64,000 nt of DNA, taken from the NCBI GenBank assembly GCA_016794565.1, contig JAEUHQ010000078.1:1-64000 (forward strand). The letters run 5' to 3'. Under the pieces are notes generated by a model. The model had not been told where the DNA came from. It made no database searches and worked only from the letters and a program-made list of their open reading frames with translations. Position 1 is the stretch's first letter; each line of letters starts with the position of its first letter. The translations under genes were made by a program, and so were the position numbers. This stretch comes from Planctomycetota bacterium (GTDB lineage Bacteria; Planctomycetota; UBA1135; UBA2386). Of the stretch, positions 26,513 to 34,823 are shown piece after piece.

Positions 26513-26573
26513 GAGCAGGCGAATCGCCGGGCGGCGCGGTGAGAATCGCCACCACGGCGAGCGTGCCGACGTG

Positions 26574-26610
26574 TAACGTGCGCCGCTCGTCCCCTTCGCA
26601 GCATGGAGGT
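26574..26610 (+). promoter_or_regulatory. -10-like TAACGT and Shine-Dalgarno GGAGGT
   Basis: TAACGT (26574-26579) is followed by GGAGGT (26605-26610), 5 bp before GTG 26616. This is one of the few strong ribosome sites in the window and fixes that GTG as the start. Confidence 0.5.
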
Positions 26611-26615
26611 TTCGC

Positions 26616-27185
26616 GTGAGCAGTTCGTACGTTTCTCGGCATGGGGCCGGTGCGCTCGCCGCACTGGCTGCACTGATCGCGGTTCTGGTGGCCGTTCCGC
26701 GCGACACGGCGTCGACGCAGGGTCCGCGCGCGGTCGTGCAGAATCCGGTCGAAGCGCCGCGTTCCATCGGTGACGTGCCGTTGCCGGTGCCCGAGTCGCG
26801 CGTCGTCGTCCTGCAGAGCACTCCCGAAGAACTGCTCGCTTCGGTGATCGCGGCCCGCGGCCGCGGCGACCTCGCCGCCCTCGCCCGCTGCTCGTCGACC
26901 TCGGTCGATCGCCCGGCGCTCGACCAGCTGGACGCTGCGCGCGCGGAACGCGACTTCGTCGACGGCGACGAGATCTGGAAGCGGATCGAGGCCGCGGCCA
27001 AGGCGCGCACGCTGCGCGTCGAACAGGTCCAGAAGGCCGTCCAGGGCAAGGGGGATCCGATCGAAGCGACGGGCTCGTTCGTCGTTCCGTCGGCCGGGCC
27101 GCGCTCGGCGAACCCCGGACTCGCCGAACTGCAGGTCCCGATCGTCCGCATCCGTGGCGCCTGGTTCGTGAGGGTCTCGCCGTGA
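26616..27185 (+). CDS. Exported or membrane-anchored protein, unknown
   Basis: 189 residues from GTG 26616. Residues 11-27 (ALAALAALIAVLVAV) form one hydrophobic segment, a signal anchor or uncleaved signal. The rest is soluble, with a helix around TPEELLASVIAARGRGDLAALARC and a C-terminal strand pair (LQVPIVRIRGAWFVRVSP). This arrangement recalls small NTF2-like or DUF4440-type domains, where a helix precedes strands ending in a W-x-V pattern, but the similarity is weak. Its stop overlaps the start of the 942-residue exported protein by 4 bp (GTGA), so the two are probably made together. Confidence 0.6.
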   Translation: MSSSYVSRHGAGALAALAALIAVLVAVPRDTASTQGPRAVVQNPVEAPRSIGDVPLPVPESRVVVLQSTPEELLASVIAARGRGDLAALARCSSTSVDRPALDQLDAARAERDFVDGDEIWKRIEAAAKARTLRVEQVQKAVQGKGDPIEATGSFVVPSAGPRSANPGLAELQVPIVRIRGAWFVRVSP

Positions 27186-30010
27186 AGCTCGCCATCGCAC
27201 TCCGTGTCCTCCCCGCCCTGGTGTTCGGGTTCGCGCTGCCGGCCGGCGGCGCGGGCGGCGGCGCCGAGGGGCCGGCCCCCGTCGCGTCGTATGCCCTGCA
27301 GTTCTCGGCGCAGCCGACCACCGTCGTCGCGCCGACACCGTTCTCGGTGACGATCACCGTCGTCAACACGACGACCGGCCTGCCCGAGGCGCCGAGTCCG
27401 GCGTTCACGATCACGCTCGGCGCTCAGGGCCTCGGTGGTGTGCTCGAAGGCACCACGAGCCTGCTCGCCAGTGCGGCGACCACGACGTTCATCGGGCTCT
27501 CCTACACGGGGCTCGGCACGACGTCGCTGACGGCCGACGCGCCCGGTGTGACCGGCGCGGTGAGTTCGCCGATCGTGTTCGACCAGCCGTTCCCGGAAGT
27601 GGCGTACTCGGTGTCGGAGTTCGTGAACAGCCAGTTCGCGCTGCCCGTCACGTTCAAGTCGATGCTGAACCCGACGCAGACCGTGTCCGTGACGAACCTG
27701 CGCCTCACGGTGCACAAGCGCGCGGGCAGCGGGCGTCTGAAGTCCCAGGCCTTCTACATCGCGAACGGCACGTCGGCCTTCCTGCCGAAGATCTCGTACG
27801 ACGCATGGGACACGCCGATCATCGAGGTGGCGACGCCCTACTCGAGTTCGCGCGGATCCATCCCGATGGCCGCGAACCTGACCACGGGCGGGACGACGCT
27901 CTTCGTGCTCCCGTCGACCACGCAGAACGTGACCGTGTTCGTCCGTGACGGACTCGACAAGCCCCTTCCGGTCAGCGACACGTTCTCCTGGGCCGTGCTC
28001 AACGGACCGACCCTGGTCGCATCGGGCGCGGTCGGCGTCACGAACGCGCCGTCGTTCAGCGTGCCCTTCCCCGCGTTGGCCGCAGGGTCCTACACCTTCC
28101 TCGTCACACCGGCCGTGGGTCTCGCCCTGCTCGGGGTCCCCGTCGCGATGTTGACCGACTACCCCGGGCCCGTCGTCACGCTGCGGCCGGCGCGCGTCGG
28201 TTCGCCCTACGTGGAGACCGCGACCGGCATCGTCAGCGGCACGCCGACTTCCTACACGCTCGCCAGCGGGTCGTTGCCGGCGGGCGTGGCTCTCGACCCC
28301 GTCACCGGCGCCATCACCGGCACGCCGACGACGCCGGGCACGAGCCGCTGCGTGATCGTGGGCACGGTCGCCGGAGTCAACCGGCCCATGCGCGCGACGC
28401 TGTCGGTCTTCTCCGCGGGCGACACCGAGTTCGTCGCCGGTCAGAACTTCGGGTTCGCGGGCGCCACGCCGCCCTACACCCTGACCACGGTCGATTCGTC
28501 GGTGACGCCGACGAGTACGTTCGACAACGGCAACCCGACGTTCCAGATGCGGGCGCTCTATCCGACGCAGATCGCGACGATCACGACGCCGATGCCGTTG
28601 CTCGTGCTGCAGCACGGTCGCGGCTTCGACCACACGGAGTACAACGACGTGCTCGGGCGCGTCGCGCGGTGGGGCTTCGTGTGCGTCAGCGCCGGCGACT
28701 TCTATTCGTTCTTCGGCCTGAACGAGCCCGGCTACGCGGGAACGCAGCCCTACGAGACGCCGACCCAGTTCGCCGAAGGCGGCATGGAGTCCGCATCGGG
28801 CATCCAGGAGCGGCTGATCCGCCGGATGATCATCCGCAACCGCACCGTCGGTGACACGTTCTTCGGCAAGATCGACGAGTCGCGCATCTTCGTCACCGGC
28901 CACTCGCGCGGCGGCGGCACGATCCACGCGGGGCAGTCGCGCGGGTTCAACTTCAAGCTGCTCGCGAGCCCGCCGCAGATCCCGGTGACCGAGACGACCG
29001 GCATCGCGGGCTACATCGGCCTGATGCCCTTCGACCTCTGGTACTTCACGTCGTGCCAGCCGCCGTCGGTGCCCGCGGTGCCGGGCGGCATCGGCGCGAC
29101 GCCGTACAACATCCCCCGCAACCTGCGCCGCATCCCCGGCCTGATCTTCGCCAGCGAACTCGACGGCGACCTGATCTACCCGATCTGCGACCAGATGATC
29201 GAACGCCGCTCGACGGCGACCTGCTTCCTCACGATCTGGGGCGGCAACCACAACAACACCGGCGACGCGCACCCGTTCTCCGACGCGAGCACGACGATCA
29301 CCGCGGTGCAGCAGCGCAACATCCTGGTCCAGTGGATCACGGCGTTCATGCTGCGCTTCGGCTACGACCGGCTCGACCTCGAGGGTCACCTCTTCGGCAG
29401 CGAACACGCGCAGTCGTCGCAGGTCGGGCGCGTCGCGTATCGCGACGTCAGCGCGCCCCTGATGGTGCTCGACGCCCAGAACGGCAACGTCGCGCAGAAC
29501 ACGCTGTCCCTGCCCAACGTCGCCAGCGCCGGCATCACCGCTGCGCTCGTCGACCCGTACCCGGCGCTCGGTGCGTTCGCGAACGCCACGGCGCGTTCGG
29601 TGCGGCTCGTCTTCACGACGACCGGCGCGGGCAAGACGTTCCGCACGACCGTGAGCTCGACCGGCCTCGACGTGCAGGCCAAGAAGCGGCTCGTGTTCGA
29701 GATCCGTCAGTCGGGCACGACGGGGTTCAACTGGATCTCGATCGATGGGCGGCTCACGGACATCAACGGCGGCACCGCGCTGGTGAACATCTACAACCAC
29801 GTGCCGAACCCCGACACCTCGGCGTTCCTGCCGATCTACCCGATCGCGGGGCACACGACGGCGCGCCCGCTGAACCGCTTCCTCCAGGTCGAAGTGCCGC
29901 TGGCGTCGTTCACCGGCGTGGATCTCTCGCAGCTCGCGAGCATCACGTTCGAATTCAACAACGCGAGCACGACCTCGAACATCCTGCTCGACGACGTTCG
30001 CATCGAGTGA
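27182..30010 (+). CDS. Large exported protein: Ig-like, putative-Ig (He_PIG) and alpha/beta hydrolase domains
   Basis: 942 residues from GTG 27182, overlapping the upstream stop. A signal peptide occupies about 1-24. Residues 35-130 are Ig-like strands (SVTITVVNTTTG). Around 340-416 is a He_PIG-type putative Ig domain (GSLPAGVALDPVTGAITGTP). The hydrolase part spans about 433-740: nucleophile Ser in TGHSRGGG, a likely Asp in SELDGDLIYP and His in GGNHNNTGDAH, plus a LQHGRG oxyanion segment, an arrangement like polyester or lipase-type hydrolases. The last 200 residues form a jelly-roll-like domain (LASITFEF, then ILLDDVRIE), as in carbohydrate-binding modules. A secreted esterase acting on a polymer is inferred; the substrate is unknown. 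No PEP-CTERM or other sorting tail is seen. Confidence 0.75.
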   Translation: MKLAIALRVLPALVFGFALPAGGAGGGAEGPAPVASYALQFSAQPTTVVAPTPFSVTITVVNTTTGLPEAPSPAFTITLGAQGLGGVLEGTTSLLASAATTTFIGLSYTGLGTTSLTADAPGVTGAVSSPIVFDQPFPEVAYSVSEFVNSQFALPVTFKSMLNPTQTVSVTNLRLTVHKRAGSGRLKSQAFYIANGTSAFLPKISYDAWDTPIIEVATPYSSSRGSIPMAANLTTGGTTLFVLPSTTQNVTVFVRDGLDKPLPVSDTFSWAVLNGPTLVASGAVGVTNAPSFSVPFPALAAGSYTFLVTPAVGLALLGVPVAMLTDYPGPVVTLRPARVGSPYVETATGIVSGTPTSYTLASGSLPAGVALDPVTGAITGTPTTPGTSRCVIVGTVAGVNRPMRATLSVFSAGDTEFVAGQNFGFAGATPPYTLTTVDSSVTPTSTFDNGNPTFQMRALYPTQIATITTPMPLLVLQHGRGFDHTEYNDVLGRVARWGFVCVSAGDFYSFFGLNEPGYAGTQPYETPTQFAEGGMESASGIQERLIRRMIIRNRTVGDTFFGKIDESRIFVTGHSRGGGTIHAGQSRGFNFKLLASPPQIPVTETTGIAGYIGLMPFDLWYFTSCQPPSVPAVPGGIGATPYNIPRNLRRIPGLIFASELDGDLIYPICDQMIERRSTATCFLTIWGGNHNNTGDAHPFSDASTTITAVQQRNILVQWITAFMLRFGYDRLDLEGHLFGSEHAQSSQVGRVAYRDVSAPLMVLDAQNGNVAQNTLSLPNVASAGITAALVDPYPALGAFANATARSVRLVFTTTGAGKTFRTTVSSTGLDVQAKKRLVFEIRQSGTTGFNWISIDGRLTDINGGTALVNIYNHVPNPDTSAFLPIYPIAGHTTARPLNRFLQVEVPLASFTGVDLSQLASITFEFNNASTTSNILLDDVRIE

Positions 30011-30043
30011 CGGTCCGGACGGGTCAGGGGGCAGGAGGCGACA

Positions 30044-30355
30044 GTGGGTGACCTCCTGCCCTGGGTGCGGCGCGTCTCGCTGATCGAGGCGGTGTCGCTG
30101 CTCGTGCTGTCCGTGATGTCGTTCGGCAAACACTTCCTGGGCTGGCCCGTCGTGATGGGAGTGCGTGTCTGCGGCATGTTGCACGGCGTACTGTTCCTCG
30201 TGCTCGTGTGGCTGCTCGTCCGCACGTGCGTCGACGGCCGCTGGCCGGTGCGCCGCGCGCTGCTCGTCTTCGTCGCTTCGCTGGTCCCGGTCTGGCCGTT
30301 CTTTCTCGACCGCCGTCTTCGGGAGTGGACACGGCCGGCGGCGCAACCCGTCTGA
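30044..30355 (+). CDS. DUF3817-type small membrane protein
   Basis: 103 residues from GTG 30044. Three hydrophobic segments (about 8-26, 33-58 and 70-86) and the pattern SLIEAVSLLVLSVMSFGKH, then VCGMLHGVLFLVLV, match the DUF3817 family, where the HG in the second helix is conserved. Function of the family is unknown. It lies 33 bp after the 942-residue exported protein and 37 bp before the ECF sigma gene; the latter has its own -10-like box, so it may end the upstream transcript. Confidence 0.75.
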   Translation: MGDLLPWVRRVSLIEAVSLLVLSVMSFGKHFLGWPVVMGVRVCGMLHGVLFLVLVWLLVRTCVDGRWPVRRALLVFVASLVPVWPFFLDRRLREWTRPAAQPV

Positions 30356-30376
30356 AGACGCCGCGCGCCCCGCGGC

Positions 30377-30382
30377 TATGCT
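30377..30382 (+). promoter_or_regulatory. -10-like TATGCT before the ECF sigma gene
   Basis: TATGCT in GGCTATGCTC includes the upstream ATG 30378, so that ATG would not be transcribed and ATG 30393, 10 nt after the box, is preferred as the start. Confidence 0.45.
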
Positions 30383-30392
30383 CCGCGCCTCG

Positions 30393-31061
30393 ATGTCGGA
30401 CGCCCGGACGGTGGAACTCGTGCGGCTGGCGAAGGCCGGGGACCGCGAAGCGCTGGAGGCCGTGCTCGGTCGTTACTACGACCGGGTGCAGCGCGCCGTC
30501 CGCATCCGCATGGGCGATCGTGTGCGTTCGTGGACGGACTCGGTCGACATCATGACGCGCACGTTCATGAAGGCGCTCGAGAAGTTCGACGCCTTCGAGA
30601 TGCGCAACGACTCGTCGCTGCTGCGATGGCTCGTGACGATCGCGGAGGGAATGATCCGCGATGCCGCCGACGAACGGAACGCGAAGAAGCGCGACCCCGA
30701 CCGCGAGAGCCCGATCGAACGAGTGACGGCGGCCGGAACGGCGATCCGCCATCCCCTCGCCGACCCGGCCACGACGATCACGTCGCAGATGGGACGCAAC
30801 GAGGACCGCGATCTCGTCGATCGCGCGATCGAGGCGCTGGCGCCGGAGGATCGCGAACTCCTCGTCGAGCACTACTACATGGACGCCTCGTTCGAGGAGA
30901 TCGCGGAGCGCGCCGGCTTGATCGCCGCGGGCGCCGACCTCGCCAGGCGGCAACAGGCCGCCGATGCGGTCCGCAAGCGGGCGGCGACTGCCCGGGCGCG
31001 GCTCGCGATCCTGCTGCAGCGCCTTCGCGGGCGCGGCGGGGGATCGGGCGGCGGCGCCTGA
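30393..31061 (+). CDS. ECF-type RNA polymerase sigma factor
   Basis: 222 residues from ATG 30393. Region 2 is recognisable (AVLGRYYDRVQRAVRIRMGD, then DSVDIMTRTFMKALEKF, binding core polymerase and -10 DNA), as is region 4 (LAPEDRELLVEHYYMDASFEEIAERAGL, the helix-turn-helix for the -35). A 50-residue linker with PLADPATT lies between. It ends in a Gly-rich tail. No anti-sigma gene is adjacent; instead a kinase-caspase fusion follows by 66 bp on the same strand. Planctomycete ECF factors are often paired with Ser/Thr kinases and may be controlled by phosphorylation, which is the inferred regulation here. Confidence 0.88.
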   Translation: MSDARTVELVRLAKAGDREALEAVLGRYYDRVQRAVRIRMGDRVRSWTDSVDIMTRTFMKALEKFDAFEMRNDSSLLRWLVTIAEGMIRDAADERNAKKRDPDRESPIERVTAAGTAIRHPLADPATTITSQMGRNEDRDLVDRAIEALAPEDRELLVEHYYMDASFEEIAERAGLIAAGADLARRQQAADAVRKRAATARARLAILLQRLRGRGGGSGGGA

Positions 31062-31127
31062 CGGGCCGCGTTCCGCACGCACCTCTCGATCCCCTTCTTC
31101 CATGCCGCCTATCTCCTCCAGGAACCC

Positions 31128-34100
31128 GTGAGCGACGACGCCCCGACCGCCCGTGCCGCTGGAGGACCCGGTCGACCGGCGACTGCCGTCGAGGCGCTCC
31201 TGGCGTCCTGGGTGGCCGCGGGCGAGTCGGGGCAGGCGCCGCGCCTCGCGGACTTCCTCGCGCGACTGCCGGGCCATACGCAGCGCGAACAGTTCGTCGA
31301 CCTGCTGGACCAGCTGGCGTTCGCCGATCGGCACATGCCGCTGCGGTTGCGACCGAACCTCGTGCTCGGGGGCCGCTACGAACTGCTCGAGTCGATCGGC
31401 AGCGGCGGCATGGGGCAGGTGTGGCGTGCGCTCGATCGTTCGCTGGGGCGCGAGGTGGCGGTGAAGGTCCTCGATCTCGCGTCCGCGGCGGCTCTCGATC
31501 TCGACCATCTCGTCGCGCGCGAGAGCCGGCTCCTCGCGCGGATGTCGCACCCGGGCATCGTCCGTCTGCACGACGTCGGGCGCGATGGCGAGCATCGGTT
31601 CCTGGTCATGGATCTCGTGCGCGGCGTGGCGCTCGACGACGTCGTTGCGGCGGCGCAGCGATGGCGCGAGTCGAATCGCACGTCGTACGACGTCCGTGAA
31701 CTGCTCGAGCGGACCGGACCCGCCGCTCCCGGAGCGACGCCGCTGCTCCGTGGCGATGAGCCGTGGTCGCGCGCCGCGGTCCTCGTCGTCGCCCAACTGC
31801 TGCGCACTCTCGAGGCAGCCCATGCCGCGGGCATCGTGCATCGCGACATCAAGCCGGCGAACGTCCGTCTGTCCGGCGGCGGATCGCCGGTGCTGCTCGA
31901 CTTCGGCATCGGCGTCGCGACCGGTTCCACGCCGGGCGCACTGACTGCCGGTCTGTTCGGCACCGCGCAGTACGCCGCACCCGAGCAGTGGGCGGGCGGC
32001 GGCGGACCCGGTGTGCCGACCGACGTCTACCAGACGGGCCTCGTGCTCTACGAATTGCTCACGCTGCGTCGCTGCTTCGCGAGTTCGAATCCCATGGAGA
32101 CGATGCGCGCGGTGCGAACCGCCACCTACGCGAGACCGCGGGCGGTCGACCCCGGCATCGATCCCGCACTGGAAGCGTGTGTGCTGCGCGCGATGGAGGT
32201 CGAGCCCACGCGGCGCTACCGATCCGCTGCCGATTTCCGCTCCGACCTCGAAGCCTACCTCGCCGGTCAGGTGCCGCGCGCGGCGGCCGCGACCGCCCGC
32301 GTCGGCCAGCGCGTGCGTGCACTCGTGCGCCGTCGTCGACGCTCTCTGTCGATCGCGGCCGCGATGCTCGTCGGTGCACTGGGGCTGTGGGTGCTGCAGC
32401 CGTCGCCACCGCCGACGGTGCGGTGGGTCACCGCGACGTCCGCGTCGGTGACCGTGGGTGATCCCGCGCTGATGGCTGCGTTCCGCATCGCGTACGACGC
32501 GAACGGCGCGTGCTGGTGCGCGCCGCTCCGTCTCGACAGCGGCCCCGAGCAGCCGGTGAAACTGTCCTTCGGTCACGCGGTGCCGGCCGGCACCACCGAC
32601 GTCTCGTTGCGCGATGTCGCCGACCCGACACGGTATCCCCGCAGTGTCGTGTCGACCGTGCTGGTGGGGGCCGCGGACGAACGGGCGCGCCGCCGCTTCG
32701 AGGCGTTCGTCGATGCGATGGAGGTCGCGCGTCGCACGATCGCGGATCGCGACGGCGAATGGTTGTCCGAAGCGGAGTTCCGGGCCCTGCTCGCGCCGGG
32801 GCGCGGCGGCGGCGCCTCCGACGTTCCGATCGACCGCCTGTTCGCGGCCGGCGCGTGGCAGGACGGCGGTCTCGTCGGAGCCGTCGTCGCACCGCCGCCC
32901 GCGCCGCCGTCGCACACGGCGCGCAACGTTGCGCTGCTGGTCGGGATCGACAAGTACGCACCGGGCGAGGACGGGCCGACCTGCGCCGATCTCGGCGGCC
33001 CCCGGAACGACGTCGAGCGCGTGCAGCGCACGCTGCTGGAGAGGTTCGGGTTCGCGGCGGAGGACGTGCACGTTCTGGTCGGTGCCGACGCGACGCACGC
33101 GAACGTGGTGCGTGCCTTCCACGAGCACCTGATCCGCGGCGCGACCGCCGAGTCGCGCGTCGTGTTCTGGTTCTCCGGACACGGCTCGCGGATTCCCGAC
33201 GCCTCCGGTCGCGATCGCGCGGTTCGCGACGAAGAGCCGTTCGACGACACGCTTCTCCTCTACGACAGCCGGTCGGTCGCGCCGCACGGCGGTTTCGACT
33301 TCACCGACGACGAACTCGCGTCGCTGCTCGCCGCGGTGCCCGCGCAGGATGTTCTCGTCGTGACGGACTGCTGCCACTCGGGTGGTGTGCTGCGCGGCGC
33401 GCCGGAGCCGGGCACGCGCGAAGGAGACCTGGGCAACGAACCGCTCGATCGCAAGCGCACCGAGGCGTTCTGGCCGGCCGACGTCCCGTTCCTCGACGAC
33501 GATGCGCACGGCGATCTGCCGGCCGTCGTCCACGTCGCCGCGTGCGGTTCGGAGGAGCAGGCAGGGGAGATCGCGACGCCGGCCGGCACGTTCGGCACGC
33601 TGACCTGGTTCCTCACCAACACTCTGCACGAGATCGACGCCGCGGCTTCCTGGGAACGCGTCGCGGCGCGAGTTCGCGCGCGTGTGGCCGGCACCGGCAC
33701 GCGTCCAGGACAGCGGGTCGCGGCGATCGGCGACGTGGGGCGCGCGATCTTCGGCGGTCGCGGCAGGCCCGTTGCGGCGGGCTACCAGGTCGATCGTCAC
33801 GGGACGAACGGGCTGCTGCTCGCCGCGGGCATCCTCCAGGGTTTCGCCGAGGGCGCCGAGGTGCGCCTCGTCGATCTCGACGGCAAGGAGCTGGGCACGG
33901 CCGTCGCCGAGAACGTGCGGACCTCGACGGCGCAGCTGCGCTGGCAGGGAGCCGGCGGTCCGCCGCGCGAAGCGATGCGTGCGGTGGCGAGGACCCCGGG
34001 TCGGCCGCGTCCGCCGCTCCGTGTGTTCCTCGGGCCCGGTGTCGACTCCGCGACGATCCGCGGGTGCGACTCCGCGACCGTCGAGCCGGACCGCGCCGCC

Positions 34101-34817
34101 GCGACGCACGTGCTGGAGAAGGACGGCGACGCGTTCGTTCTGCGCGACGGGACCGGTGGCGAAGTGCGGCGTGTGCCGAGCGCCGCGGAAGTCCCGGTCG
34201 CGCTCGGCCGCGAGCACTGCTTTCGTGCGCTTTGGGAAGGCGTCGCCGACGCGGGCCAGTTCCGCGTGCGCATCCGCGTCGAGCCGGCGACGGCCGCCGA
34301 GGCGGCGAAGCACGATGTCGTGCCGGCGCAGGTGCGCGGTGGGAACGGCAAGGCGACCGTCGTGGGGGCCGCGCGCCTGTCGCCGCGATCCGGCGGCTCT
34401 CTGGCGGCCATCACGGTGACGAACGACGAGGACCAGGACCTGCACGTCGCGCTCCTGTCGCTGACCGAGGATCGCGAGGTGAACGTCGTGTTCGGTCGCG
34501 ACACCAACAACCTCGTTCGGGCCCACGGCAGCGAGCGGCGCCTCGTGCTCCTCGGTCCTGGGGAGCGCTGGCCGACGGATCGCGCGATGGTCGACCGCTA
34601 CGTCGTCATCACGACCGCTCGTCACGCCGACTTCACGCCGTTCGAGTCGCGACCGACCGCGACGCGCGGCGGCGCGACGACCGCGGAGATGCCGCCGTTC
34701 CTGCGCCAGGCGATGGGCGGAGCGTTGCGCGGCGGCGGGGAAGGGCCGTGGGGCATCACTTCCCTCGATCTGCACCTCGTCACTCCGGACCTGTTCGCCA
34801 CCTCCGGTCGTCGCTGA
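31128..34817 (+). CDS. Ser/Thr kinase - transmembrane - caspase-like (C14) - DUF4384 fusion
   Basis: 1229 residues from GTG 31128, with AGGA 5 bp upstream. Order: a leader helix region (20-75); a kinase domain (about 85-365) with GSGGMG (91-96), K113, D240 in HRDIKPAN and D258 in DFG; one transmembrane segment (406-425); a linker; a caspase/metacaspase domain from about 600 (VALLVGIDKYA) with H685 in FSGHGSR and C749 in DCCHSG; and a C-terminal beta region ending in a DUF4384-like domain (about 1090-1200). All kinase and caspase catalytic residues are present. The topology implies a cytosolic kinase and an exported caspase domain, or the reverse if no signal acts. It follows an ECF sigma gene. 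A stress or cell-death signalling role is inferred; no target is visible. Confidence 0.9.
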   Translation: MSDDAPTARAAGGPGRPATAVEALLASWVAAGESGQAPRLADFLARLPGHTQREQFVDLLDQLAFADRHMPLRLRPNLVLGGRYELLESIGSGGMGQVWRALDRSLGREVAVKVLDLASAAALDLDHLVARESRLLARMSHPGIVRLHDVGRDGEHRFLVMDLVRGVALDDVVAAAQRWRESNRTSYDVRELLERTGPAAPGATPLLRGDEPWSRAAVLVVAQLLRTLEAAHAAGIVHRDIKPANVRLSGGGSPVLLDFGIGVATGSTPGALTAGLFGTAQYAAPEQWAGGGGPGVPTDVYQTGLVLYELLTLRRCFASSNPMETMRAVRTATYARPRAVDPGIDPALEACVLRAMEVEPTRRYRSAADFRSDLEAYLAGQVPRAAAATARVGQRVRALVRRRRRSLSIAAAMLVGALGLWVLQPSPPPTVRWVTATSASVTVGDPALMAAFRIAYDANGACWCAPLRLDSGPEQPVKLSFGHAVPAGTTDVSLRDVADPTRYPRSVVSTVLVGAADERARRRFEAFVDAMEVARRTIADRDGEWLSEAEFRALLAPGRGGGASDVPIDRLFAAGAWQDGGLVGAVVAPPPAPPSHTARNVALLVGIDKYAPGEDGPTCADLGGPRNDVERVQRTLLERFGFAAEDVHVLVGADATHANVVRAFHEHLIRGATAESRVVFWFSGHGSRIPDASGRDRAVRDEEPFDDTLLLYDSRSVAPHGGFDFTDDELASLLAAVPAQDVLVVTDCCHSGGVLRGAPEPGTREGDLGNEPLDRKRTEAFWPADVPFLDDDAHGDLPAVVHVAACGSEEQAGEIATPAGTFGTLTWFLTNTLHEIDAAASWERVAARVRARVAGTGTRPGQRVAAIGDVGRAIFGGRGRPVAAGYQVDRHGTNGLLLAAGILQGFAEGAEVRLVDLDGKELGTAVAENVRTSTAQLRWQGAGGPPREAMRAVARTPGRPRPPLRVFLGPGVDSATIRGCDSATVEPDRAAATHVLEKDGDAFVLRDGTGGEVRRVPSAAEVPVALGREHCFRALWEGVADAGQFRVRIRVEPATAAEAAKHDVVPAQVRGGNGKATVVGAARLSPRSGGSLAAITVTNDEDQDLHVALLSLTEDREVNVVFGRDTNNLVRAHGSERRLVLLGPGERWPTDRAMVDRYVVITTARHADFTPFESRPTATRGGATTAEMPPFLRQAMGGALRGGGEGPWGITSLDLHLVTPDLFATSGRR

Positions 34818-34823
34818 TCGCGG

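Noticed and set aside
23987..30346. 2119-codon open frame on the minus strand across 24.8-30.3 kb
   Set aside because: Only its last 265 codons are a gene (WaaP-like). The rest is antisense to recognisable exported and membrane proteins and is Arg/His/Pro-rich, as expected for a shadow frame in GC-rich DNA.
30024..34775. 1583-codon minus-strand frame opposite the sigma factor and kinase-caspase genes
   Set aside because: No domain can be read in it, whereas the plus strand encodes intact kinase and caspase motifs.
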